Below the pieces are notes generated by a model that saw nothing but the letters and a program-made list of their open reading frames with translations, did no database searches and had not been told where the DNA came from. A stretch of 64,000 nucleotides of DNA from Manduca sexta. Taxonomy: Eukaryota > Arthropoda > Insecta > Lepidoptera > Sphingidae. A program made the position numbers and the translations under genes. This document shows positions 22,102 through 35,070 of this stretch, one piece after another. The stretch lies in assembly GCF_014839805.1 (NCBI RefSeq), contig NC_051132.1, positions 4,898,001-4,962,000 of the forward strand, written 5' to 3'. Every line of letters begins with the position of its first letter. Position 1 is the first letter of the stretch.

Positions 22102-24439
22102 TGTAATGCGTATAAAACGATAAAATTTACACACTCGTGCACAAAACACTACTGATAACAGCTTTTGCCAAGGCCTTTACAAAGTTATAAAAACAAAAAC
22201 ATATTTTTTCTCCTTGAACGATAAAAATATATTTTGCTATCACTAATCAACACAGCAAAACGAGCAGCTGTTTCGCAAGGTTTTGTGAAATTTCATTCAA
22301 TTGTAACGTCAAGTGAATAGCAAAGTATCTCTGAAGCCCGGAATGAACTGCGAATGAAAACGATTAATGACTAACTTCAGATCGTAGAGTTGCCAGCGCT
22401 CTTTTTAGATTTCTACAGCTGATATCAAAAATGTTTTATGAATTCTTATACCATGATCTATGTTACTTGAATAATAATAATAATAAATAAAATAAATTTC
22501 ACAAATAATGATAGTTTGCTTTTTCCGAACATAAAGATCTTAAATAAATCACAAAAACTTCACTAATCAAAAATAATTATTACTTTAACTTGTAAAAAAA
22601 AACTGAAGCAGCAAGCAATCAGCTCAGCAATAAAATATAATAACGGTTTGAGTGTTATGAAATATCCCAATCTTAATAATTTTACAGCACCCTTTTTTAT
22701 TTACAGAACATAATATTTATTATAAAATTTATATAAAATTACATCGGTAGAATGGCCCAACATATTCAGATACTATTACCTATTATCTATATGATGGAAA
22801 ATGGTGTGTAAAAATGTATAAAAATAAACATTTTATAATGCAACGCATGAGATGAGAGATATATGATATGCAGATTATTTGTCTATTCGCAACACCAAGT
22901 ATGATATTATAAAAATTATTTATAAAATATGCATTTTAACAATTAGATAACTTACAATGAAACATTCACTAATACCAGTATAATATACGTTATGAAGTTA
23001 TATTAACTGGGGAAGTAAAGCGGGTGATAGACGTTCGAATAAGTACGCGTACTTGTGGATCACCGGCATGCTTTTTACGCCTACGTATCATCTGAACTAT
23101 GCGTACTGAAAAATCGTGCGTAAAATCGCTGAGCAACTTACTTAACTGTTTAAAATTTTGCTCATAGCTCGTCTCTGATCTTACGTATGACATACTTATT
23201 AAAAAAATGTGATAAAAAACCCTTTTTTGGTTAATCCTACTCTTTTCCCCAAACTTCAATGATATCTTCGTTTTTTTCGCGTTCTTTAAAACCACGAGTA
23301 TAAAGTACATCTATTAGCCACGTAAAAAAAGAAAATGTTAATTAATGTCAAAAAAGTCACGGTTCAATCTATGCAGTCTTCAAGAAGGATACAATTATAT
23401 AGTCTGTATATATATTATTATAGTCTGGCAGTACTGAGTACTTCCGTAGGGATGTAGACATAATCGGTGCAAAATATTAAATCGATAAACATAATGTATA
23501 CGGACTCATCAAACTGCAAATCGACTCAACAAAAAAAATTAAGGATGTCTTAGATTATAATTAATACTACGATATAAATCTACATCGTGCCCTCGAGTGA
23601 AACAAAACAACTCAGCGTTTTAGAGCTTCTACTCCCAATAACACTATATCCTGCCTATGTTACACATAGCAGTCGTAGTATTTTAATAGAAACAATAATT
23701 AATACGATTATATATCAATTAAAAACATCACGAAGTCCGAAAAACAAATTTGTTGACACCATTGACGTATATTCTACCGAAGTACATGTATATCGATGGT
23801 TGACATACTTTAAACTTTGGCGCTTGAATTAATAAAAGGAATCAACCAGTTTCTCTTTTATGAGTATTACGAAAGTATTTGTCTGTTTTTATTTATATAA
23901 TATGTATGATAATTTCTGAGGATTACCAACTTTGTGTATAAAAATCATGGTTAGTTTTTTTAATTCCGTACAAATTATAAAATTATAAGCGGGAGTATCA
24001 AATAAATTACATTACAATCTAGTTATACTTAATCTATTTTAGAAATACGAGGCCTTTATAAAATCTAGCCCAAGAGGAGAGGGAGGAGAGGAGAATCTAA
24101 AATTACTTATATTAGTCATCTATCACTTCAATCGAGCTTTTAATAACAATTTATAATAGATACTTAATTGTTTTGTAACACAAAGAATTTAAAATTAAAT
24201 TTTGTTGCGTCCAAAAAAAATATCTTATTCGATTTATAATCGATTTACTTCCGAAAACGACATCACTACCGGTATCACGTTCCAGAGACTACTCACATAA
24301 ATAGATTATAAGCATATTGGTCAGAATTCAATATATTGATGTCTTGTTTGCACATAAGAAAAATCATTCTGCTGTCACCGTCACACATACATGTGAATAT
24401 TGCAAAATCTGCTGAAATTCCCATTTCCGAGTAAACTGT

Positions 24440-24617
24440 ATTGTAATTTTAGCAGTGAGCAGCGCGGTCCCCACATAATCCGCGCGCTGAAGTTGTGGTT
24501 GTGCGAATTATGTACAGTGATTGAAAAAGGTTTACCGTTTACTTGTAGAATTATTGAATTAAACCACGTGCCTTATTCAGTGTTCAAGTTAATTAATCCT
24601 TTGGGTAACTCTGTGTA
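24440..24617 (+). other. Possible non-coding first exon or promoter
   Basis: The segment is less AT-rich than its surroundings (agcagcgcggtccccacat, ccgcgcgctgaagttg) and ends tctgt|gtaagtatt, a good donor site. The 72-codon frame across it lacks an ATG start, and I do not recognise the product. Copy 2 (about 40700-40876) keeps the donor and differs by very few bases. A transcript start on the plus strand is possible but unproven. Confidence 0.2.
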
Positions 24618-26320
24618 AGTATTAATTATTTAATTTATCATAAATACTTTAAATCGTTTGTATACTTATAAAATAAATAAACCTACGTGTACTTAACTAT
24701 CAAGTTATTTATAAGTATTAAATCCGAAAGATTAATTCAATTTTGTTACTAAAATATTTTGCTCTCGATAATATCGAGATGATGTTATCTAAGACATTTA
24801 TGTAACAAGTCTGTGCTAAGCTGTTATTTTTATGAGTTTCATGTATGATATATATTGATATTTATTTCGTATTTTGTAATTGCAGGACAATTTTTTTTTT
24901 ATTTTGTTGACATCTTATTACATAAGTTTGTAACTGCTTAAATAAAAAAAATATTTGTTAATTTTTTAATAGAACCAATACACTATTCACTGTAAATTGG
25001 GTCATAAGTTCTACATCTATACTATTACTATTATAACTTTTTATGTTTGCCAAAAGTTACTATAAGATTCTAGGAGTAGTGCTTTTTGTCTTGGTTTTGT
25101 AATTCATCATATAGTACTTATATCTCATAAATACATCAACATCTAACTGTAAAAACAATTTTAGTTTTTGTCGTGTACAGTCAGCAACAAAAATAAATAA
25201 ACAAATACAAAACTTTAACACATTAACTTCAATCATTTTTTTATCCTAAATAAATTAAATACCAAAAATAAACATTAAAACTTTATTTTCGAAAAAAAAA
25301 TATTCTTGATAAGTTCACAAAAGTTTAAAACCAATTTGAAATTTTGAATTTGATAAGCTACTTTCGTGAGTGACTGTAAAAATAATTTTAAATACCTTTT
25401 TTTTTTCAAATTATGATAGTATTTTACAACTATATAGCTGGAAAGAACATTCTGGTACTCATGAAGAAGTATATAAATAATAGATAGTAACTGACAATAA
25501 GTAGTAATTATAATTAATTGCCGACCACTGATGGACAGTATTGGCATATTTAACCTCATGTCTGACCCCGTTATCGTGGATATTATGATATGGTAACAGT
25601 GATTCATGATTTTTTTACTTTATTCGCAATATGTGGTAGTATTTTTCAACAATTTAATAAGATTGCGTTATGCTTCTACTTAGGCCAATTATATTTGTAT
25701 TAATATAGTTAATTATTCATAAAAAAATAAAACATGTTTTTGTAAAAAAGTGTCAAGTAATAATTATTTACCTTAATATGTTCCACACTTTTACATCTTT
25801 TTTTATTTTGTAGAATGTACTTTTTTACATTATTTGATGTTAATGCAATAATTAACAAAATCAGACTTTAAATCTAGATCATTAAGTACTTATAACAATA
25901 AAATTTTAATTTACTCCTATTTGTAACTAGAAAATCTAGAAAGTTTGTGCCAGTACCCAGCATCACAATACTAGAAGAGGCATCTGCCATATCAGATTTC
26001 TATATCACAAAATTACATTTAACAGTTAAAATCTTTTTTACCGAATGACATATTATCTACTAGAATTTAATACTTCACTCCAATATTGCAACTTATAAAG
26101 TACTCTTGGTTTATAAGAGAAACGTCTTCTGGTATCCTAATTATATATAAGTATATATATATAATTTATAGGTCACTATAACAAAAGCGTCTATGCAGCC
26201 TCTATTCATTTTTCAACTGATAAATGTAGATAGCATTTTGATAAAATCTCTAAGTAATATCTAATCTTATTCTTAATATAAATAAGAATCAATTACTGGT
26301 GCTAGATCTTTCATATTATG

Positions 26321-26590
26321 TGAGAGTCCGCCTGGGTAGGTACCACCGCAATGTTACTGCCGCAAAGCAGCAGTGTGTAGTCACTGTTGTGTTCCGGTTT
26401 GAAGGACATAGTAGCCAGTGTAACTAAAAGACATAATAAGACATCTCATGTCTCAGGATGGCGAGCGTAGTAGAATGCCCAACAATACTTTGTAATTCAA
26501 GGTTTTGGATGGTGTTTCTACTGTTTATGGGCGATCGTATCGCTTAGCATCAGCCGAACGACAAGCTCGTCTCGTCATTTCAAGAAATAA
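26321..26590 (+). mobile_element. LINE-type 3' tail fragment
   Basis: The stretch gagtccgcctgggtaggtac ... ttccggtttgaaggacat ... gggcgatcgtatcgcttagc ... aagctcgtctcgtcattt is a repeat tail widely seen in lepidopteran genomes, usually taken as the 3' end of a non-LTR retrotransposon. It lacks coding sequence. Copy 2 has it at 44210-44478, and weak relics lie near 2425 and 16430. Confidence 0.6.
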
Positions 26591-28306
26591 AAAAATCTAT
26601 ACAAAATACCTAGTACTTACATTTATAACTAGTATTAGTATTCCATTACGATTAGATATTTACATATAAGTACATTGTTATAATATGTATAATGCAGATA
26701 CGGCGCAAATTGTAATTTTAAACAAATGTATCTACTATCTATACACCCATCATTTATTCGTGGATAACGACAGTAATTATAAGAAGTACTTATTAGAAAA
26801 CAATCAATTAAACTTTGCAATATGCATTGTAAATATAATAATACTTCTATATTACCACCAACATCCATGGCGTTCCCAAAAGGTCGAATGGTTCCTCCAC
26901 ATTTTCATTGTGACCAAAGATTATGTTTTAATTAAGTATTTTACGATCTTTGCTCCTTTAATTACCAAAATACGCGTATTAGGACAAAAAAGTAACAGAA
27001 TAGTATGCTGTAAATTTTTACATATTAACAAATGTTCAAAAGCCCGTAATATTAGGTAAAAAAAGGCAAAGCAATTATTCCATTGCAGTATATAATCATA
27101 AGAAAACGTGGGAAATGGGAGCATAGTGAAAACTTTTTCTCTCGCACGCCCACATCGCAATAACTAATGACGTCATTATCGTAGTAGTACATCCTGTTAT
27201 TTTTTACTTTCACCAGTTTTAAAAGGATTTAATATATTTAATTTTGAGTGATTTAAAAATCTCAATTCTTTTAGAGTTGAAATTTTAACCTTTTATAATA
27301 TTATACCAAATTAAGGCGAGTCATCATCATAGAAATCGGGTACCCTATCAAACATTTTTAAAAATATTTCTTTTAGTTTTATGCGCAGTAGTATTTATCG
27401 TCTTTCAGATATACATTAAAGATATGTATCTACGAAATGAATAACCTAATTTGTATAAGCTAGTGCTTGAAAGACAATAATATATAAGCGACAAATATAC
27501 CGAAAATAAGTTATGCAGCACATATTTGGAATTGTCAGACTTTTCTGGGTTTGATCTAGGTTTTGTACCACTAGGACAGTTTTTATATTAGACTTCATTT
27601 TTATAGAGTAAAAGTTTAATTGTTATGAATATTATTATGAAAATCAAAATGAAACCGATTTACTCGAAAGTTAAACTCCTGCAAAGTACTAAAATAATGA
27701 AAGATATCAACATAACTAAATATAGACTCGCTGCTGGATGAATTCATTCATATTTTATCTTGCTGTTCAATGAGAAGAATGGGTTCGTAATGCATTTACG
27801 ACTTATTGTACGTGTTCATTGGTATTATACTTGTGTAATTCGAGTACGTGGAACAGCCTTGAGTGACAGTAGTCGACGATAGACTGCAATTGCACGATGC
27901 ATAGTGCACAGTGCAGCGTTCATTGTGCTTGTTTAGGATAATCAACTAGTTGTTTGACAAATAACATAATCCAAATAACTCATAATATACTTAATGTTAT
28001 AATTTTCCTTATAATATTGCACGTCCTCTTGTACAAATAATACCAAATTACTGCATTTATAGGAATCGGAATTCTAGATGATATAAGAACATTAATTAGT
28101 CTAACCTATTACTTGCTGAACAATATTTTAAGGTCTGTACAATATGTGTATAATAGGAAAAAAGTGGGAGATAGGTCAGACACAATGTAAACTATTTATT
28201 TTCCTAGTTAAAAAGTTGGAAGTCAGTGGCATGTTTCCAAACATACAAAAGATATTTTGTTCAACATAGTATTACGAATACAATACGTTACCGATAGAAC
28301 TTGTGG

Positions 28307-28646
28307 CGGCGATAGCCTAGTTGGGTGTGGAACGGTCTGCCAAGATGAATGTCCGCACTCCGCAGGTTCAAATCCCAAGGGCACATACCTCTGACTTTTC
28401 TAAAAAATCATGTGTGTATTCTTTGTGAATTTATCGTTCGCTTTAACGGTGAAGGAAAACATCGTGAGGAAACCTGCACATCCGAGAAGTTCTCTATAGG
28501 AATTTCGAAGGTGTGTGAAGTCTACTAATCCGCACTAGGCCAGCGTGGTGGACTAAGGCCTAATCCCTCTCAATAGTAGAGTAGGCCCGTGCTCAGCAGT
28601 GGGCAAGTATATAATACAGGGCTGATATTATTATTTTTTTTATATT
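28307..28646 (+). mobile_element. tRNA-derived SINE with 13-bp target duplication
   Basis: It begins cggcgatagcctagttgggt with B box ggttcaaatccc and ends cagggctgatattattattt. The sequence atagaacttgtgg flanks it exactly at 28294-28306 and 28647-28659. The same insertion with the same flanks is in copy 2 at 46306-46644, so it predates the split of the two blocks. Confidence 0.9.
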
Positions 28647-29580
28647 ATAGAACTTGTGGTCATATAATTATCTTAACAATTATCAAATATATTTTAGGGT
28701 CTCGTTACGTAAGATAATATGGTCGTGAAACAGATAAACATTCGATTCGTAAATCGTAGTTCAAATATTATGATCCTTATGTGAATTGACAACGCGAGGT
28801 GTAGCGTTGTGATAAGGTGGTTTCGCAAAAAAATGTTTTTAAAGGAAATCTTGATAACATGTGCGCGGATCGTTTGAACTGCGATAAATAAATTTATACC
28901 AATGGTTGTCTTAAATGATGAGAATCTCTGAATTTCGTAACTGTAAATAGAGATAACTTCTGCGATTCTCATTATGATTCTTACTATTTTGAGTGTCGGC
29001 ACTCAGATTTACAAGTTATTTCTATTTAAAAATTAATAAATAATTCATTTTTTTTTTATTTTAAACGTGATAACCCTTGGATTTAGATAACTAGCTTATA
29101 GGTCTTCCAAGTCAATAATGTTTGTTGCAAGAAATAAAATAAATATTTCGGTAAACGTATTAGGAAATAAAATACGGTAGTGTAAACATTGCGCGCGTGT
29201 AAACTGACTAGTAAATCACGTAACAATAGTAATGGTAAACTTAAGCTATATGGGAATCGGCAGTAAGAATTTGATAATTTGACGTAAGTAAGTATATCAT
29301 TGTCAAACAATCAACAATATCGAGAAATACGCAAACGAGTAAGTTAGTTACTTGATACGACTACTATGAGATAATGCCTAAATTCCTGCTAGCAGTACTG
29401 ACGTGAAGTCACAGCTCGTTTCTGCTTTTTGTATGATATTACTGGAGGCCCAAATAACTCTGTCCTCTCTCTAATCCTAATTCCTTTCCTTTAGTAAGGC
29501 CAGCAAACCCATGATTATTCTGTGACAATGTGTCATGTCGGTGGCTTTTTTGGCCATTCGAAATTTGAACAAGAGATGCA

Positions 29581-29815
29581 GACATATCGGCTGACCTACT
29601 TGCGCGTTTGCCAGACTTAAAAAAATATATTCCTTATGCGAAAATCAACATTCGCAGTATCGTTGACTTTCGGTTCACCGCACCCACAGCGAATGCGGAG
29701 TGCCGAGTGCCCAGTTCGCACTCCGCACTCGTCAGAGTACCGCGTCGCGGGCGCACGCCGCGTCTCACGTTCTTGTTCGCATACTTTCACATCGTTGCAT
29801 CACGTGTCGAATAAC
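29581..29815 (+). promoter_or_regulatory. CpG-rich island with a self-complementary core
   Basis: This GC- and CpG-rich stretch stands out in AT-rich DNA (gtaccgcgtcgcgggcgcac). Its core alternates gcggagtgccgagtgc and gcactccgcactcg, which can pair in two registers. Three overlapping plus-strand frames are open here, but none has a known domain, and base composition alone accounts for them. A promoter or 5' untranslated exon is the most likely role. Copy 2 at 47577-47811 looks identical. Confidence 0.35.
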
Positions 29816-31850
29816 TGTTACCAAATGTACGTTTGTATTATGTTTACTATCATATCTATGTTTATCTATATCCATTTTATCTTAAAATAAGTGGGATAAT
29901 ATCCAAGCGGTAAATGGAGCGCAGATGAATAAAGTGCATTGGATGTTCGCGTTGAAATTCTAAGATGAAAGATAACCATACATCAATAAGGAGTTTTACT
30001 TTCGCTGAGCAAGGACTTTTTAATTTAGTTTTGATGTATAATTTTAATATAGATACTAAGTACGTACATACATAGATATATGTCTACAAACGACCTCGAG
30101 GATCACCTGATGTTAAGTTTACGTTGCATTCGCTCATTTTCTCATTATAGTACCAGTTTTATATTTAATTGCCGAGAGAAAAACAGTGCGACAACGGAAA
30201 GTTAATAAACAAACAACGGTTAAAAAAAAATTAGGACTATACTGTCTCCACGTGTCTACTTGTGTCCTAAAAAGATTACAAATATTCGTTTCACGTCCAA
30301 AGTAAATGGTCACCCTATGCCTAACTTTTCGAACCTTGACCTTCCTAATATAATCTCCCCTCGTATTGAATTGAAACGTCGATCGCCACGGTCCATGCAC
30401 TTTACAATAACAGAAAACTCTGGAAGGATAATTCACAATGTAATGGTTAATATACTCTTAAATTCTCGTATAATATTAATGAGGAACTAAAGTTTGTGGT
30501 AATTACGTTTGAGTCAGTAATCAGAGTATGTTATTTACATTACTTAAATAACATTGAAATGCAGAGCATCAAAAAACAATGATGTCCATGGTCAGTTGTG
30601 ACTACCATCAAGCGAGCTACTCGCTCGTCACGTCATACAAAAAAAATAACCTAAGAATTCGTTGCTTCCCAATTTGCTACAATAATGATATAACGTATGT
30701 TTATCAAGGGTGTTCAATAGACATAACCAGCATCGCTTGCATCAACCTCGGCGTCAAGGCTAACCTGCGCCAGACTGAGTATGACTTGACATATCTTAGT
30801 AATATTTAATGATTCGTGCTATACATACATATTATATTGTACAAGACCAGTAATGTTGAGTAGGGTATCTTACGTCAGTACATGTTATGTAGAGCTCCGG
30901 GTTTATTATTATGTTTTCATTGAGCAAATTAATTGCTTTAATGCTCGAAATGGGTTTCAATAAGCGATGGTAGATACCTTTGTATGCCCTTATAAGATTA
31001 ATTCTCAAAATAAATGTACGCAACGAAATAGTTTTTAAGAAACGTGAATCGTTTTTTTTGTTTGGCTTAATACATTTTTTCAATATATTATTTGATAGAA
31101 CGAATGTATTAAGACTTACTAAAAAAAAGACAAGGGAGACAGAAAATACTGTAACAGTATTTCTTAAAAACTATTTCGTAACGCGCATTTATTTTTATAA
31201 ATAGTCATATACGTTGTTCGTTTATAGAGTTCAAATGATTGGACGCTAATTAACACTGCATTTGTAGTAATGTAAGCTCGCTGTGGACCACGCATGTTGT
31301 ATCACCTAAACTCTACATAGAGTACTTAGATTCGTAGATGGAAGGGAAGATTTTAGCTTTGAATCCTCTAAAGTCTACACTAAAGAGGGTCTCTAGTGTA
31401 GTCATAGTTTTATAATATTGTTTTGAATACCCAACAACCACCTGAGTTTAACTTAATCTGAAATAACAGAGAGAAACAGCTGTTCTGAAATACATTCTAT
31501 AATTTTTATATCGTTATTAGGAAATACAGGACCCACACTAAGAAACTTGGCGTGTTTTGTAATAGTACCGGCTGTGTACTAGTTGATTGATGCTACGTGC
31601 CTAGTCGAGCGTATTGATACCACATTGAGACTATTATTTGCTTATTTGAATTCATATGTTGTCAGATGCACAGCGTCACACAAAACACATTTAATGACAG
31701 GTCAGTTTTTTAACAAATAACATTTAATGTAAGTAATATTCAACTAGAATACACCAAACTATACCTGACGCCGTACCCAAGATGTCTTTCTACAATCGTT
31801 AATGCTAGTATGAAACAAAAAAAAATATGGTAATGATAAAGATATTTTAT

Positions 31851-32180
31851 ATTTTTTTAAGAGCGGCGATAGCCTAATTGGGTGTGGAACGGACTGCCAA
31901 GACGAATGTCCGCAGGTTCAAATCCCAAGGGCACACACCTCTGACTTTTCTAAAAATCATGTGTGTATTCTTTGTGAATTTATCGTTCGCTTTAACGGTG
32001 AAGGAAAACATCGTGAGGAAACCTGCACATCTGAGAAGTTCTCTATAGGAATTTTGAAGGTGTGTGAAGTTACCAATCCGCACTAGGCCAGCGTGGTGGA
32101 CTAAGGCCTAATCCCTCTCAGTAGTAGAGGAGGCCCGTGCTCAGCAGTGGGCAAGTATATAATACAGGGCTGATATTATT
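31851..32180 (+). mobile_element. tRNA-derived SINE with 18-bp target duplication
   Basis: The same family as 28307-28646. The direct repeat atgataaagatattttat occurs at 31833-31850 and 32181-32198. A dozen extra bases (atttttttaaga) separate the left repeat from the head. Copies of this insertion are at 49848-50178 and, inverted, at 53070-53400. Their base differences show which block the inverted copy came from. Confidence 0.9.
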
Positions 32181-33152
32181 ATGATAAAGATATTTTATGT
32201 ATTAATATGTATGCTATTGGTATACCTTTTAAATAAATAAATAAAAACCTTCCTCAGTTTGTGGGGCCTTCGAGGCTATCAGTAGTTACCAGGCGGAAAC
32301 TTGATAGTCGAATAAAATAATTGTCACATATGCAAAATCTACCTTAGAATACACGAAGTCTAATAATAATGATAAGTTATTATTTAAATATTACGTATCT
32401 TATATGCATAATCCATTATTCATGTGTTGTTTTTTCATCAATCTCGCTGTCTTGAACACAACCAGCACACATTACTGAATGTTTTTTATTTTATGAAATA
32501 AATGTCACGGTCATAAAAATGGCGAAGCAAGACTATTATTTAATTATGATATAGCATTGCCGCATTCTGTTATATTATTTAAAGTCCTGCTCCATAGAAA
32601 TAAATAATATTTAAAATAAATTATCGAACATAAAAAACCAGGCATTAGAAATATTAGCGTTGGATTAATTGGTATCGACAAATATTTTTTCATATATCGT
32701 TATTACACTACAAGTTCGATGTGCAACGTCTACTCTACGCACTATCACGCTTTTGAATTTATCATTACAATATACTCTACCAGTTAGTTGGAAAGAAAAA
32801 TGTAGATCCGGGTATAGGGAAGGAAAAACCTTACATGCAGTTTAAAAAAAACAGTATTTTTAGCCAAGAATCAACCCCGTTGTTTTTTTACAAAAAACAA
32901 TATATTGTATTATTACGCCATTCTGTATGCGGCAAACTAAATGAAAGAGATAGATTTTAACTCAAACGCCTTTACGAAAACGTCTATCAGCGCTTAGACT
33001 ATCCAGTTTCAATATTTGAGTAATATATTCAATGTGAATAAGGTTATTGCGATCGTGAATACAAAATACGATTTCTTACATATAATATATGCTCTAGAAT
33101 ATACGGATATATTTCCTGAAAAACATCGAAACACAACAACGAGCGTTGCCAT

Positions 33153-33386
33153 TTAAGGCGATACCTCAAGGTTCATTTTCATACATTTTGTTCTGGGTAA
33201 CTAAACAAGTATTGGCAAGTAAAGAATTTAAATTCACGTCTAGTTAGTGATTAGTTCTCGCAGTTGAAAGAAAAATGTAAAAATAATTAATAATCATGGA
33301 TATTTCGGCCGTTAAAATTTCGTGATATTAAATTTTTAAGGCCGAAATATCCATGATTATTAGTATTTACGTTTTCAACTGCGAGA
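33153..33386 (+). mobile_element. Palindromic TTAA-flanked fold-back element, cut by the gap
   Basis: It begins TTAA followed by ggcgatacctcaagg and includes an inner palindrome around 33257-33386: tctcgcagttgaaag ... atatttcggcc, a short loop (cgtgatatt), then the reverse complement up to caactgcgaga. The sequence stops in the second arm at the N gap. Together with the right end at 54836-54839 (tatcgccTTAA) this describes an element of about 400 bp with long arms and a TTAA target. The family is unknown to me. Confidence 0.75.
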
Positions 33387-33886
33387 NNNNNNNNNNNNNN
33401 NNNNNNNNNNNNNNNNNNNNNNNNNNNNNNNNNNNNNNNNNNNNNNNNNNNNNNNNNNNNNNNNNNNNNNNNNNNNNNNNNNNNNNNNNNNNNNNNNNNN
33501 NNNNNNNNNNNNNNNNNNNNNNNNNNNNNNNNNNNNNNNNNNNNNNNNNNNNNNNNNNNNNNNNNNNNNNNNNNNNNNNNNNNNNNNNNNNNNNNNNNNN
33601 NNNNNNNNNNNNNNNNNNNNNNNNNNNNNNNNNNNNNNNNNNNNNNNNNNNNNNNNNNNNNNNNNNNNNNNNNNNNNNNNNNNNNNNNNNNNNNNNNNNN
33701 NNNNNNNNNNNNNNNNNNNNNNNNNNNNNNNNNNNNNNNNNNNNNNNNNNNNNNNNNNNNNNNNNNNNNNNNNNNNNNNNNNNNNNNNNNNNNNNNNNNN
33801 NNNNNNNNNNNNNNNNNNNNNNNNNNNNNNNNNNNNNNNNNNNNNNNNNNNNNNNNNNNNNNNNNNNNNNNNNNNNNNNNNNNNNN
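33387..33886. other. Assembly gap, 500 N
   Basis: Exactly 500 N, a conventional length for a scaffold join of unknown size. The left side ends inside a palindromic element. The right side starts at a sequence identical to 17661. Confidence 0.99.
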
Positions 33887-34900
33887 ATTTTACAGTCAGT
33901 ATCAATTTTTTAACTCACTAGTGACTGTACTAAACCCAATTTATATGAAAGTATAGTATAATCCAAGTATTTAACTGACCAGCTACAAGTATATATCCCT
34001 CAATGATCACTAGACTACTAGCTGACTCTCTTACAGTCTTACTAAATGTGTACGACTGACCCTGGCTGTATTATTTTATATTTAATGTGGTCTTTAGCCA
34101 ACCGGGTAAAAATATTATGTTGGTATTAAGAAAAACATTACTTTGGTGCTTTTATTTGCCGTAGGAGCTGTTTGCTGTATTTGCCATACATTTCTTGTTT
34201 TTATCTATAAATACGACTAATCCAATAATATGGTGGACGTTGTACAGATGATCTATAAAAGGTCACATAGAAACGTGAGATACCAGCACATGAGAAAATG
34301 TGTGACGCTGATCAGTACAAAACATCAGGTTATCAACCAATGATATTGAAACGAGATAAGCTTGTTTTCAAGTGCATTGTCACTGGTCAGGGAAATTCTA
34401 ATAATGTTAGATATTCTTAGACTAGCACACAAAGAAAGCACAGCCTAAATGGTGGTTTTGAAGCATGAAATTTTACACACATTATATCACTGAGTTGGGT
34501 TTTTAGAACTACACACTCTAAAGGATAAAACTTCAAATCCTATCGGGCATAGGGCCTTGTGTTAAATAAGTGTAGTATCTTAATATAAGAAAAATAAATG
34601 AATGGTAGGTACCTACATGGTTTTACCTACTTGCCAATACCATGAAATCAATTCCATTGACGGGAAAAACTGCTAATTGCCAGTATTGTTAATAAGACAA
34701 TGATTGTAGTCCTTGAATGTAACCAAGACGCGGTATTTCATAGTTCATACTCACGCATAGCAAAATATATTTTAAATTCGTTTTTTTCTATTGATGCATA
34801 ATTACAGGTCATTTACCAGACAGGATACTGTCAAGAATCATAAATTAAACAGCTCTTTAAATATCATGGATAATAAATAACACTGTCATTTATATAGTTA

Positions 34901-35070
34901 CTAGCTTTTGCTCCCGGCTTCGCCCGCGTGAAGGAGTTTTCCGGGATACGTTTTTGTCCGACTTAGTAAGTTTCATCCAAATCCGTTCAATAGTTTTTTC
35001 GTGAAAGAGGAACAAACATACATCCATACATCCATCCTCACAAACTCTCGCATTTATACTATTAGTAGGA
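34901..35070 (-). mobile_element. Short Helitron-like element, block copy 2
   Basis: Counterpart of 18676-18845 with a base change near its 5' end (tatact for tatagt on the plus strand). The CTAG terminus followed by T is intact. Confidence 0.6.

Larger units (their letters stand above)
22102..33152. other. Non-coding region upstream of MARCHF5, copy 1
   Basis: I see no protein gene here. The MARCHF5 promoter should lie within the first few hundred bases, but I could not place a TATA box or initiator. Contents are a possible exon-like segment (24440-24617), a LINE-type tail (26321-26590), SINEs (28307-28646 and 31851-32180) and a CpG-rich segment (29581-29815). Open frames in this stretch are short, overlap on several frames and show no known domains. 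Confidence 0.75.
17661..33386 (+). repeat. Large duplicated block, copy 1 (15.7 kb)
   Basis: The block matches 33887-51360 in the same order and orientation, with scattered single-base differences, small indels and a few larger ones. It starts inside MARCHF5 intron 1, spans exon 1 and the upstream region, and ends in a palindromic element at an N gap. Differences are denser in about 21400-27400 and sparse in about 27480-31160. The pattern suits two haplotypes of one locus better than an ancient duplication. Confidence 0.93.

Noticed and set aside
21835..22155. 106-codon plus-strand frame over MARCHF5 exon 1 (also 38098-38418)
   Set aside because: It is the antisense shadow of the RING-CH exon; the minus strand has the family match and splice sites.
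33353..33913. Open frames spanning the N gaps (also 33375-33905, 51330-51953 and 51355-51885)
   Set aside because: They consist almost entirely of undetermined residues; the frames are open only because N gives no stops.
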